From Saprospirales bacterium (GTDB taxonomy: Bacteria > Bacteroidota > Bacteroidia > Chitinophagales > Saprospiraceae): 64,000 nt of DNA. The notes below the pieces were generated by a model. The model made no database searches. It had not been told where the DNA came from and worked only from the letters and a program-made list of their open reading frames with translations. This document shows, in pieces, positions 8,734 through 16,734 of the stretch. Position numbers and translations under genes: made by a program. The DNA lies in NCBI GenBank assembly GCA_016711045.1, contig JADJTT010000001.1:930001-994000 (forward strand). The letters are read 5' to 3'. Numbering within the stretch: the first letter of the stretch is position 1; every line of letters starts with the position of its first letter.

Positions 8734-9826
8734 GGACGATAGACTTCCAGTTGACGTCTTTGTATGTATCCAGGATCAGTACTCCGATAGCGCTGAATAA
8801 AAAGGAAAGCACCGTGATGGCCATCACGAGTACGGAGCGTTTGGGGCGCGATTTGATGATGGGAATGGCGGCAGTCTCCACCAGGTGAATGGCGGGAAAT
8901 GGCGATTCCTGAGCCGTTTTGATCTGCTTGTACCGCTCTTTGTCCTCCCCAAGCTGCTTGCTGGCTTCGGCATGTACCTGCACGAGCACTTCCACGGTGG
9001 CCATCCCCTGGTTGAATTTGTCGAGACGCTCTTCCAACGCGGCGACCTCTTTCTGGCCACCCTGCACCGTCGCTTTCAGATTGGTAATGGTATCGCGAAG
9101 CACGCCGGGGGAATGCTGAAATACGTCAAGCCGTGCCTGGGAGTTGGACAATTTGGCGTCTGACTCGGCGAGGAGGGTGGCGAGAAGTTCGCTTTGGGTT
9201 TCGGTATTATACACCCCGTATTTGGAGCGAATGGTTCTCAGGCTGTCATTGAGTTCGTGCAATTGGCGCTCCTTTTCCTTGATATTGGAATCATACGCAT
9301 TGAGCAACTCCATTTGGCTGGACTTGATGAGGCGTTGGGCAAACTCATCGATCTTGATCCGGGCGGCGTTGGCTATGGCTGCGGCCATCTCTTTATCCTG
9401 ATCTTCCACCGATAACTGGATAGCGTCGTACTTGGTCTTCTGAACCTTGTAGAGCTTATCGAACTTGAGACGCACGTAGTAAGGCGCCTTAAGTTTTGTG
9501 GTGTCGATGTCGTAGTGCTCGTACAGATTGAATGTGCGGATCAGGTATTCAGCCAACTCATTGGAGGTGGCAATGGTCATCATCCGGTCGATATCTTCGT
9601 CTTCGCCATAGTACTCCATGGCTTCGTTGGTGGTGCCAAACATCCGTTCAGGCATAGCCAGATCAGGGCTGGCAGCATAAAAGATAGTGGTAGACTGGTA
9701 GTAAACCGGCAACAACAACACGATGAGGATGCTGCCTACAGCGCCGATCAGGGTGGTGAAGAGAATGGGCTTTTTCCATTTAAAAAGAGTCTGCAAGACT
9801 CCCAGCAAGCTATCCTTGTATTCCAT
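8723..9826 (-). CDS. Wzz/GumC-type polysaccharide chain-length protein
   Basis: A 367-residue protein with the Wzz topology: an N-terminal TM helix (about residues 19-42, ILFTTLIGAVGSILIVLLLP), a long periplasmic region rich in coiled coil (about 165-295), and a C-terminal TM helix (about 330-355) preceded by the proline-rich AIPIIKSRPKRS element of the family. It has no C-terminal kinase domain. It probably sets polymer length for the polymerase encoded just downstream. A TACTTTTG -7 element (9893-9900, minus) and a hairpin (9841-9875) precede it, so it heads a two-gene transcript. Confidence 0.85.
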   Translation of the reverse strand: MEYKDSLLGVLQTLFKWKKPILFTTLIGAVGSILIVLLLPVYYQSTTIFYAASPDLAMPERMFGTTNEAMEYYGEDEDIDRMMTIATSNELAEYLIRTFNLYEHYDIDTTKLKAPYYVRLKFDKLYKVQKTKYDAIQLSVEDQDKEMAAAIANAARIKIDEFAQRLIKSSQMELLNAYDSNIKEKERQLHELNDSLRTIRSKYGVYNTETQSELLATLLAESDAKLSNSQARLDVFQHSPGVLRDTITNLKATVQGGQKEVAALEERLDKFNQGMATVEVLVQVHAEASKQLGEDKERYKQIKTAQESPFPAIHLVETAAIPIIKSRPKRSVLVMAITVLSFLFSAIGVLILDTYKDVNWKSIVHAR

Positions 9827-9840
9827 ATTTGTGAGCTTAA

Positions 9841-9875
9841 TAGGAGCTAGCCTGCCAACGGTCAGCTATCTCCTA
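9841..9875 (-). repeat. Leader hairpin upstream of wzz-type gene
   Basis: A near-perfect inverted repeat (TAGGAG-TAGC arms, two mismatches) lies between the candidate promoter and the start codon, which is 15 nt away. On the coding strand the apex reads CCGTTGGCA. It should form in the 5' untranslated region of the mRNA. Confidence 0.6.
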
Positions 9876-9892
9876 TCATAAATTTCGTTGTG

Positions 9893-9900
9893 CAAAAGTA
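9893..9900 (-). promoter_or_regulatory. Candidate -7 element for wzz-type gene
   Basis: On the minus strand the site reads TACTTTTG (TAnnTTTG consensus), 67 nt upstream of the start at 9826. No clear -33 TTG is seen. Confidence 0.5.
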
Positions 9901-9911
9901 GAAAAATGCCC

Positions 9912-11372
9912 TTAATTTTCTGGAAAGGCCTTTTCTTTTCGGAATTCAGCCAGTGCCTTCTTTGGTTCGATCAGTCTATACGCAAGAGCCAGCAATCCAC
10001 TCCCCAACAAGCCGATCAGGAAACGGGCTTGCCAGGAAAAATGAACATCTCTGGCCGTAATAAAAAAAAGAACCCCCACACTTATCGCAAAGAGCACCTG
10101 GCGAAGGAGGGCTTTTCCAGTCGGAAGGGCCTTTAACATGCGGTGTGCCAGCACCATCTGTGCAATCCAGATCAGGGTTTGTGTAGCAAGGGTAGCCACT
10201 GTGGCGCCCCAGGCTTTATAGGGTGGGATAAGCAGAAAGTTAAGGGTGGCATTCATAGCGATGCCGACCAAAAAAAGGCGGTTAAGTGAACCCAGTTTGC
10301 CATTGGCGGTGAGCAGGGTGCCAAAAACGTAGGAACCGCTTACGGCCACAAAGCTGAGCATCAGGAACCCCAAGACTTCTCCCCAGTATGGAGTGGCATC
10401 GTGGTAAAGCCAAAATGCGATTTCTTCCCGAAAGGAAAAAGTGGCCAGGCTCAGTGTCCAGGCCCCGGCCATGATAAGCTGGAAGCTGGTTTCGACCAAG
10501 GGACGAATAGATTCTTTTGTTTTCAACAGCCGCGCAAACATGGGCAACAGTAACGTGGCAAACAGATACCCGATCATATTGCTGGCGTCGAGCAACCGGT
10601 AGGCGGAGGCATACACCCCTGCCTCGTGTTTGCCGTCGGGCAACATACGCTCCAGCATCACTGCGTCCATCCGGGTGTAAAGGGTCATGAGCAAAATAAC
10701 CAGAGCGAATGGCATGCTGTTGCGTAGAAACCACAGGGCCAGCGGGGTTTTCCACCGCAAACGAATCTTGGGCAAATGCCGGCGCAGCACCCAAAACGCC
10801 ACCAATAAAGTGATTCCCATGGAAGCGGCCTGGGAATAAACCAGCCACTCGATTTGAAAGACGCCTACCCAATTCGGAAATAGCAGCAAAAGGCCCGCGA
10901 TGCCGATCAACAAAAAGCGGTCGAGCGCAGAGAGCAGACTATCGGTGCGGTAAAAGCCCAGGCCCGAAATATTGGATCGAAGAAATAGGACAAACGAACT
11001 CAGCACCTGCACGATCAACACCCAGCCCAACAGGGGCCATACCTGCAACGGGTACCCCAGGAGGGCGGCTACTCCCAGTGCCAGTGCTAAATACACCCAA
11101 CTCAGCACCATTTTCAACAAGAGGAGATTGGGGAAATACTTCCCGATCAACTGCCGGTGCTGGGAGATCGCCCGGTTGTTGAAGTTCTGGATGCCAAAAT
11201 CATGCACGATCTGCAGGAGCAAGGCCAGGTTGAAAAAAGTGAAGTAAAGGCCATACGATTCCGTCCCCACGATATTCTGCACTGTCCGGTCGATCCCAAA
11301 GATGTAGAAGGGCTTGACCAGAAGGTTCAGCGTCAGGAGTAAGGCGATATTGAGGAGGAATTGGCGGTTCAT
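9912..11372 (-). CDS. Wzx-type polysaccharide flippase (MOP superfamily)
   Basis: A 486-residue polytopic protein with about 12-14 TM helices and the Polysacc_synt/MurJ-like pattern: an N-terminal FGIQNFNNRAISQHR element, a mid-protein DAVMLERMLPDGKHEAGVYASAYRL (characteristic of Wzx/RfbX proteins) and a C-terminal FLLIPPYKAWGATVATLATQ. It likely flips lipid-linked polysaccharide units across the inner membrane for the downstream Wzz/Wzy pair. It is separated from mnmG by a heptad inverted element and from wzz by 85 nt containing its own promoter candidate. No glycosyltransferases lie inside this block. Confidence 0.87.
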   Translation of the reverse strand: MNRQFLLNIALLLTLNLLVKPFYIFGIDRTVQNIVGTESYGLYFTFFNLALLLQIVHDFGIQNFNNRAISQHRQLIGKYFPNLLLLKMVLSWVYLALALGVAALLGYPLQVWPLLGWVLIVQVLSSFVLFLRSNISGLGFYRTDSLLSALDRFLLIGIAGLLLLFPNWVGVFQIEWLVYSQAASMGITLLVAFWVLRRHLPKIRLRWKTPLALWFLRNSMPFALVILLMTLYTRMDAVMLERMLPDGKHEAGVYASAYRLLDASNMIGYLFATLLLPMFARLLKTKESIRPLVETSFQLIMAGAWTLSLATFSFREEIAFWLYHDATPYWGEVLGFLMLSFVAVSGSYVFGTLLTANGKLGSLNRLFLVGIAMNATLNFLLIPPYKAWGATVATLATQTLIWIAQMVLAHRMLKALPTGKALLRQVLFAISVGVLFFITARDVHFSWQARFLIGLLGSGLLALAYRLIEPKKALAEFRKEKAFPEN

Positions 11373-11379
11373 TTATTTA

Positions 11380-11440
11380 GTGAAGGGTGAAGGGGGAAGG
11401 GGGAAGGGACTTTCTTCACCCTTCACTCCTCACGCTTCAC
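11380..11440. repeat. Heptad inverted element, GTGAAGG class, copy 1
   Basis: Left arm units gtgaagg, gtgaagg, gggaagg, gggaagg; right arm made of ttcac-type units (ccttcac, tcctcac, gcttcac). It fills the gap between the mnmG stop and the flippase start, both on the minus strand. Confidence 0.75.
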
Positions 11441-11443
11441 CAA

Positions 11444-13309
11444 TTAACGACCCATGTGCACAAGCAGAATGGATATATCTGCCGGCGAAACCCCACTAAT
11501 GCGGCTGGCCTGACCGATGGTTCGTGGGCGAATTTTCGACAATTTTTCGCGCGCTTCCTTGGAGAGGGAACCCAGTTGCCTGTAATCGAAATCGTCGAAG
11601 ATGCGCAATTCTTCCAGGCGGTTCATTTTCTCCACCATTTCCTGCTCTTTGCGGATATATCCTTCGTATTTCATGTTGATGTCGGCCAGTTCGATAAACT
11701 CTGTTTCGTAGGGCTGGAGGAATTGATCGAGATCAGGCAGTACTTCCCGCAGGTCCTGAATGTGGAGGTCGGGACGCAGTAGCACGGGGTGGAGTTTGCC
11801 CTTTTGCTTGAGGAGGGCAGATCCTTTTTGCTCCAGGAACGGATTGAGCTGCTCAGGGGTAATGCTGGTTTCGTGAAAGTATTTTTCAATAGCTTCCGCA
11901 GCCTCTTGCTTGGCGCGCACGCGCTCCATGCGCGCTTCCATGCCCTGCATTCCCAGGTTATGGGCGAGCGGGGTCAAGCGCAGATCCGCATTGTCCTGGC
12001 GAAGCAGAATGCGGTACTCGGCGCGGGAAGTGAACATGCGGTAGGGCTCCTGGGTTCCTTTGGTGACCAGGTCATCGATGAGCACGCCGATGTAGGCCTC
12101 CGAGCGCTTGAGAATAAAAGGCTCTTGCTCATTGATGGACAGGTGGGCGTTGATGCCCGCCATCAATCCCTGGCAGCCGGCTTCTTCATACCCGGTAGTG
12201 CCGTTGATCTGCCCGGCAAAAAAGAGGTTTTTGACCAGTTGGGTTTCGAGCGACAGCCGGAGCTGGCTGGGCGGAAAATAGTCGTATTCGATCGCATAAC
12301 CCGGTCGGAACATTTTGACGTTTTCCAGTCCCGGGATCATGCGCAGGGCTTTGTATTGCACATCCTCCGGCAAGGAGGAGGAAAAGCCGTTGATATAGAT
12401 CTCACAAGTATTCCAACCTTCCGGCTCGATAAAGAGCTGATGGCGGTCGCGGTCGGCAAAGCGATCGATCTTGTCTTCAATAGATGGGCAATAGCGAGGC
12501 CCTAATCCCTGGATGCGACCATTGAACATAGGCGAACGGTCGAACCCCGTGCGCAATATGTCGTGAACCTGCTGATTCGTATAGGTGATATAACAGGGAA
12601 GCTGTTTTTCGATCTTCGGCGTGTCGGTGTAGGAAAATTTTCCGCCTTCCGGGTCACCCTCCTGGATTTCCGTTTTGCTGTAATCGATCGAACGGCCGTC
12701 GAGGCGGGGTGGGGTGCCTGTTTTCATACGGCCGGCTTCGAAACCCAGTTCGATCAGTTGCTCTGTGATGCCTTTGGCTGCTTTTTCGCCTGCGCGTCCA
12801 CCGCCAAGCTGTTTTTCTCCGATGTGGATAATGCCATTGAGGAAAGTGCCGTTGGTCAGCACTACGCTTTTGGCGGGAATTTCCAGTCCCATACCCGTGC
12901 GTACGCCACGCACCATGCCGTCTTTGACGATCAGGCCGCTGACCATTTCCTGCCAGAAGTCGATATTTGGGTGTGCTTCCAGCATTTGCCGCCACTTTTG
13001 GGCGAAGAGCATGCGGTCGCTCTGGGCGCGCGGACTCCACATGGCCGGCCCTTTCGAGCGGTTAAGCATGCGAAATTGAACCATAGTATGGTCGGTGACG
13101 ATGCCGGAGTAGCCCCCCAGCGCGTCAATTTCTCGTACAATTTGGCCCTTTGCCACCCCACCCATAGCGGGATTGCAGGACATCTGGGCGATAGTCTGCA
13201 TGTTCATCGTCGCCAGCAGGACTTTCGAGCCGAGGTTGGCCGCAGCCGCAGCTGCTTCACAACCGGCATGACCAGCACCTACTACTATCACATCGTATTC
13301 CGGGAACAT
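11444..13309 (-). CDS. mnmG: tRNA uridine 5-carboxymethylaminomethyl modification enzyme MnmG (GidA)
   Basis: A 621-residue FAD enzyme that, with the GTPase MnmE, installs cmnm5U34 in tRNA. The start MFPEYDVIVVGAGHAGCEAA contains the dinucleotide-binding GxGxxGCE motif. The catalytic Cys region SCNPAMGGVAKGQ (about residues 45-57) and the GidA signature GPRYCPSIEDKI are present, as are the C-terminal helical domain and the ending RISGVSPADISILLVHM. The ATG at 13309 matches the family start; an upstream in-frame ATG (13384) would translate the leader hairpin. MnmE is not in the window. Confidence 0.96.
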   Translation of the reverse strand: MFPEYDVIVVGAGHAGCEAAAAAANLGSKVLLATMNMQTIAQMSCNPAMGGVAKGQIVREIDALGGYSGIVTDHTMVQFRMLNRSKGPAMWSPRAQSDRMLFAQKWRQMLEAHPNIDFWQEMVSGLIVKDGMVRGVRTGMGLEIPAKSVVLTNGTFLNGIIHIGEKQLGGGRAGEKAAKGITEQLIELGFEAGRMKTGTPPRLDGRSIDYSKTEIQEGDPEGGKFSYTDTPKIEKQLPCYITYTNQQVHDILRTGFDRSPMFNGRIQGLGPRYCPSIEDKIDRFADRDRHQLFIEPEGWNTCEIYINGFSSSLPEDVQYKALRMIPGLENVKMFRPGYAIEYDYFPPSQLRLSLETQLVKNLFFAGQINGTTGYEEAGCQGLMAGINAHLSINEQEPFILKRSEAYIGVLIDDLVTKGTQEPYRMFTSRAEYRILLRQDNADLRLTPLAHNLGMQGMEARMERVRAKQEAAEAIEKYFHETSITPEQLNPFLEQKGSALLKQKGKLHPVLLRPDLHIQDLREVLPDLDQFLQPYETEFIELADINMKYEGYIRKEQEMVEKMNRLEELRIFDDFDYRQLGSLSKEAREKLSKIRPRTIGQASRISGVSPADISILLVHMGR

Positions 13310-13323
13310 ATTTTCTTTTTGAA

Positions 13324-13353
13324 GGTATGGATGTCGCCAGCGACATCCATACC
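13324..13353 (-). repeat. Leader hairpin upstream of mnmG
   Basis: Perfect 14-bp arms (13324-13337, 13340-13353) around a 2-nt loop lie 14 nt before the mnmG ATG. On the coding strand the apex reads GTCGCTGGCGAC. The upstream TTTGGATAA may be part of its promoter. Confidence 0.8.
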
Positions 13354-13442
13354 TTTTTATCCAAAGGTTTTGCAAAATTATCAAAATTGGCCGTACTTGG
13401 GGGTTCGGATACTAACATCGGTTATTCACATTAAGTTCTTTA

Positions 13443-13485
13443 TTAATAGGGAGATCCGCGCCAACGACGCGGATCTCCCTATTAA
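13443..13485 (+). repeat. Leader hairpin upstream of VanY-like gene
   Basis: 18-bp perfectly complementary arms (13443-13460, 13468-13485) with a 7-nt loop CCAACGA end 16 nt before the ATG at 13502. The arm sequence is unrelated to the mnmG leader hairpin 90 bp away. Confidence 0.82.
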
Positions 13486-13501
13486 ACTCATTTACTTTTT
13501 T

Positions 13502-14272
13502 ATGAAACAAATGATTTTTGGATTGCTCGGGCTAGCTTTCCTGGCTTGTGGGGCTGCTTCGGAAAAGCAGCAGGAGGGTAAAATGCTGACCTCTATGCAA
13601 TCAGATTTTCCGACAGTCGACTACATCATGGGTAAATTCGATCCGGCCAAACATCCGGATTTCACGGTCATTCCCACTATCTATGCCGACCGGGAAGGTT
13701 TGTATTTACGAAAAGATGTGTTTGAGGCGTACAAGCAACTACACGCTGCAGCAAAGGCAGATGGAGTGAATCTCGTCATCATCTCCGCAACCCGTCCTTT
13801 CAATTACCAGAAAGGTATTTGGGAAGCCAAGTGGAACGGTAGCCGTTTGGTCGAAGGAAAAGACCTGTCGAGGGCGATTCCGGACCCCAGGGCGCGGGCG
13901 CTGAAGATCCTGGAATATAGCTCGATGCCCGGTACCTCCCGGCACCATTGGGGCACCGATTTTGATCTGAATGAGCTGGAAGACGCCTATTTTCAATCAG
14001 GCGCAGGGAAAAAAGTCTATGAATGGCTGACGGCCCATGCTTCGGAATATGGTTTTTGCCAGGTTTATACGGCTAAAGGTCCTGACCGGCCGGAAGGGTA
14101 CAATGAAGAAAAATGGCACTGGACATACGTACCCGTGGCAAAGCAGTTAACTGATTTTGCCCAAGCCAATCTGACCGATGACATGATCAGCGGGTTTCAG
14201 GGAGCGGAAGCGGCAAAAGCAATTGGGGTTGTCGGGAAATACGTGCTGGGTATCAATCCGGATTGCCGATGA
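13502..14272 (+). CDS. VanY-family D-alanyl-D-alanine carboxypeptidase (M15B) lipoprotein
   Basis: A 256-residue lipoprotein: the N-terminus MKQMIFGLLGLAFLAC ends in a lipobox (FLAC). The mature part is a peptidase M15B domain with the zinc motif SRHHWGTDFDL (SxHxxGxxxD, about residues 143-153) and the second site EEKWHWTYVP (ExxHW, about 205-214). It should trim D-Ala from peptidoglycan stem peptides in the periplasm. The ATG at 13502 is chosen because it gives the lipoprotein signal; the reading frame is open much further upstream across mnmG, which is an artefact. The 3' end overlaps the convergent FMN-binding gene by 20 nt. Confidence 0.88.
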   Translation: MKQMIFGLLGLAFLACGAASEKQQEGKMLTSMQSDFPTVDYIMGKFDPAKHPDFTVIPTIYADREGLYLRKDVFEAYKQLHAAAKADGVNLVIISATRPFNYQKGIWEAKWNGSRLVEGKDLSRAIPDPRARALKILEYSSMPGTSRHHWGTDFDLNELEDAYFQSGAGKKVYEWLTAHASEYGFCQVYTAKGPDRPEGYNEEKWHWTYVPVAKQLTDFAQANLTDDMISGFQGAEAAKAIGVVGKYVLGINPDCR

Positions 14273-14939
14273 TAAGCGCTTCGTAATTCTTCAGCATATT
14301 ATTGAACATCGTTTGCACGCCGTTATTGGTCACCGTAGCGCCGGAAGTGCCGTCGATTTTGGTGTCCCCAAATGTGTAGACCTCCCGCTTGGGGTTGGTC
14401 ATAAAATTTAACTGTCCATTTGTAGCCAGTTTGGCGCCGGCATATTGCTCCTGATACCAATCCAGGCTAATATCGGCGCCGTAGGTGAGGGTTTCTTTTT
14501 TGTGGAAGAACGAGGCGCCTGCAACTGTTTTCGCGCGTTCATCGTAGATGAGGTAACCCCAAACAGGCCCCTCATACCCGTATCCTTCCATGTAGAGGAT
14601 ATCGATATGCGGACTATTTCTCAATTTCCAATACGGCACAAAGGCGAGCTTGTGCATCCGGAAGTTTTGATGCAATTCAGAATCAAAGGAGATGAATTGG
14701 GTGAGCGGGTATGATTTGCCTCGCACCAGCACATAGGGTTGCAGTTCCTGTTCGATATTACTTTCGTTAATTTTCGGAAATTCCCAGCGGAGCGTCTGCA
14801 GGAGTTCTTCTTTTTGGATGGCCTCCAGCGTGGACGTTTGCGGGTAATTTTGAGCAGTCTTCAACTTAGAAGTACAGGAAAGCGGGAGTAGGGCCAATGC
14901 AGTAATTAAAAGCCCCCATGTGATTTTGGAGAGTCGCAT
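14253..14939 (-). CDS. FMN-binding (NqrC C-terminal-like) lipoprotein
   Basis: A 228-residue lipoprotein (lipobox LLPLSC at about residue 22) whose C-terminal half resembles the periplasmic FMN-binding domain of NqrC/RnfG. It contains GYGYEGPVWGYLIYD (about 120-134) and the flavinylation-type motif DGTSGATVTNNGV (about 195-207), where the Thr of SGAT is the expected site of covalent FMN attachment by ApbE. It lacks the N-terminal TM segment and other Nqr subunits as neighbours, so it is probably a stand-alone extracytoplasmic flavoprotein, perhaps an electron carrier. No apbE is seen in the window. Confidence 0.8.
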   Translation of the reverse strand: MRLSKITWGLLITALALLPLSCTSKLKTAQNYPQTSTLEAIQKEELLQTLRWEFPKINESNIEQELQPYVLVRGKSYPLTQFISFDSELHQNFRMHKLAFVPYWKLRNSPHIDILYMEGYGYEGPVWGYLIYDERAKTVAGASFFHKKETLTYGADISLDWYQEQYAGAKLATNGQLNFMTNPKREVYTFGDTKIDGTSGATVTNNGVQTMFNNMLKNYEALIIGNPD

Positions 14940-15082
14940 AATGTTTTTGTTTGTGAAGCCGAAAATATGAAGATAAATTCATACAATAAAACCTTTTTAG
15001 CCTTTTAGAAGTTGCTTTGATAATTACTAATTTGTTAACGGCAAACGCCAACTGCCTGCGCTGTTTACTATAAATTTCCACC

Positions 15083-15637
15083 ATGGCTTTTACAGAATCT
15101 ACCATGTTAGACCTGGGCACCAAAGCCCCTGATTTTTCGCTTCCCGATACGGTTTCAGGACGTACGGTTTCCCTCCATGATTTGAAGACAGATAAAGGGT
15201 TGGTCGTGATGTTTTTATGCAACCACTGTCCCTACGTGCTACACGTAAATGCGGAGATTGTGCGCCTTTCGAAGGATTACCTGGCGAAGGGCATTGGGTT
15301 TGTGGGCATCAATTCCAACGATGTGGAAAAATACCCGGAAGATTCCCCTGAAAAAATGAAAGAGGTGGCGAATAGTCTGGGGTACCCGTTCCCTTATTTG
15401 TATGACGAGACCCAGGAAGTGGCGCGGGCTTACGATGCGGCTTGTACCCCCGATTTTTATGTGTTTGATAAAAACAGGGTGCTGGTTTATCGAGGTCGGC
15501 TGGATGATTCAAGGCCAAAAAATGACAACCAGCTAAGTGGAAGGGATCTCCGGGCCGCATTGGATGCAGTGTTGGCTGGTGAGCCGGTGTCGGCGGTGCA
15601 ATACCCAAGCGGTGGGTGTAACATCAAATGGAAGTAG
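15083..15637 (+). CDS. Thioredoxin-like (AhpC/TSA) family protein with CNHC motif
   Basis: A 184-residue protein of the thioredoxin-fold AhpC/TSA group. It opens with LGTKAPDFSLPDTVSG, has an atypical redox centre CNHCPYVL at about residues 47-54, a GINSNDVEKYPEDSPEKM loop, and the cis-Pro strand ACTPDFYVFDKN. It has no signal peptide, so it is probably cytoplasmic. It is likely a thiol oxidoreductase or peroxiredoxin-like protein; the partner is unknown. It ends in PSGGCNIKWK, usual for this subfamily. A hairpin array follows directly after the stop. Confidence 0.87.
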   Translation: MAFTESTMLDLGTKAPDFSLPDTVSGRTVSLHDLKTDKGLVVMFLCNHCPYVLHVNAEIVRLSKDYLAKGIGFVGINSNDVEKYPEDSPEKMKEVANSLGYPFPYLYDETQEVARAYDAACTPDFYVFDKNRVLVYRGRLDDSRPKNDNQLSGRDLRAALDAVLAGEPVSAVQYPSGGCNIKWK

Positions 15638-15638
15638 C

Positions 15639-15747
15639 GCCACGAAACGTCGTGGCTCCATATGGTAAAGCCACGAAACGTCGTGGCTCCATATGGTAGC
15701 GCCACGAAACATCGTGGCTCGGGATGGGAGCCGCGAGGTATCGCGGC
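15639..15747. repeat. Tandem array of four short hairpins, 31-bp period
   Basis: Four 18-nt palindromic units lie at 15639-15656, 15670-15687, 15701-15718 and 15730-15747. The first three read GCCACGAAACRTCGTGGC; the first two spacers contain TCCATATGGTA. The fourth, GCCGCGAGGTATCGCGGC, is diverged and followed by TTTA, so it may act as a terminator. The array fills the whole gap between convergent genes. Confidence 0.85.
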
Positions 15748-15751
15748 TTTA

Positions 15752-16687
15752 CTATTTGGCATAGAAGTTTTTCAGGAAATCGGGTAGATGGCGGAGCGCG
15801 GCCAGTTCCCGATAGCGGATGCTGGATTCATCGGCAGGGGCGCCGAAATAGGCTTTTCCTCCTTCGAGATCTTTGGATACGCCTGCGCCTGCGAGTACGA
15901 TGGCGCCTTTCCCCACACGCACGGCCTGGATAACGCCCACCTGGCCATAGAGCACTACTTCATCTTCGATGATAGTCTTGCCGCCAATGCCGACCTGTCC
16001 GGCGATCAGGCAGTTTTTGCCGATGACGGCGCCGTGGCCGATATGCACCTGAGAGTCCATTTTTGTGCCTTCACCGATGATGGTATCTCCTGAAACCCCT
16101 TTATTGATGGTGCATCCCGAACCGATCTCCACATGGTCTTCGATCACGACACGACCGCCTGAACGCCATTTGGTAAACCCTTTTTCGGTCTTTTTATAGT
16201 AAAAAGCATCTGTACCGATGATCGCGCCTGCCTGGATGGTGACGTGGTCGCCAATTACCGTGTGCTCCCCGATATACACATTGGCCTGAATGTAGCAATG
16301 TGCACCTATACGCACACCATGGGCAATCACCACATTAGGCTCGATGATTGCGGTCGGGTGGATGTGTGCCTCTTCGCTGATACTTGCGGTCAGTGGACGA
16401 AAGGGGCGGAACTCGCGCACGAGACTATCGTAGGCTTCAAACGGATTTTCTACCACAAGGATAGCCTTCCCGTCCGGACAAATAGTGGCCTCGTTCAGAA
16501 TAATAATAGTCGCCTCGGATTCCAGCGACCGCTTAAAGTATTTGGCTACATCGGAGAAGGTGACATCTCCCGGCTCCACCTTGTGGATCTCGTTGATGCC
16601 GGTGGCAAATAGCGTTTCATCACCAATGAGTTTGGCGCCGATCTTCTTTGCCAGTTCGCGTACAGGAATGGGTAAAGGGAGCTTCAT
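15752..16687 (-). CDS. lpxD: UDP-3-O-acylglucosamine N-acyltransferase LpxD
   Basis: A 311-residue protein with an LpxD-like N-terminal uridine-binding domain (INEIHKVEPGDVTFSD) and a left-handed beta-helix of hexapeptide repeats (about residues 105-275). GHGAVIGKNCLIAGQVGIGG contains the conserved His region of LpxD. It transfers a 3-hydroxyacyl group from ACP to UDP-3-O-acylglucosamine in lipid A synthesis. At 311 residues it is slightly shorter than E. coli LpxD (341); Bacteroidota often carry a second, fused LpxD copy elsewhere, so this could be the paralogue. The ATG at 16687 is chosen over one 36 nt upstream because MKLPLPIPVRELA fits the family start. Confidence 0.85.
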   Translation of the reverse strand: MKLPLPIPVRELAKKIGAKLIGDETLFATGINEIHKVEPGDVTFSDVAKYFKRSLESEATIIILNEATICPDGKAILVVENPFEAYDSLVREFRPFRPLTASISEEAHIHPTAIIEPNVVIAHGVRIGAHCYIQANVYIGEHTVIGDHVTIQAGAIIGTDAFYYKKTEKGFTKWRSGGRVVIEDHVEIGSGCTINKGVSGDTIIGEGTKMDSQVHIGHGAVIGKNCLIAGQVGIGGKTIIEDEVVLYGQVGVIQAVRVGKGAIVLAGAGVSKDLEGGKAYFGAPADESSIRYRELAALRHLPDFLKNFYAK

Positions 16688-16734
16688 TTTTTTATCCTTT
16701 GGACGCCAGGGGAGGCGCCCCAACTTTTAATTTT

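Noticed and set aside
12563..13501. Long open frame running into the VanY-like gene, antisense to mnmG
   Set aside because: The stretch before 13502 is antisense to mnmG and crosses both leader hairpins. The lipoprotein signal at 13502 gives the real start.
15639..15747. CRISPR array
   Set aside because: Repeats are only 18 nt, palindromic and separated by 11-13 nt spacers that are partly identical; no cas gene is present.
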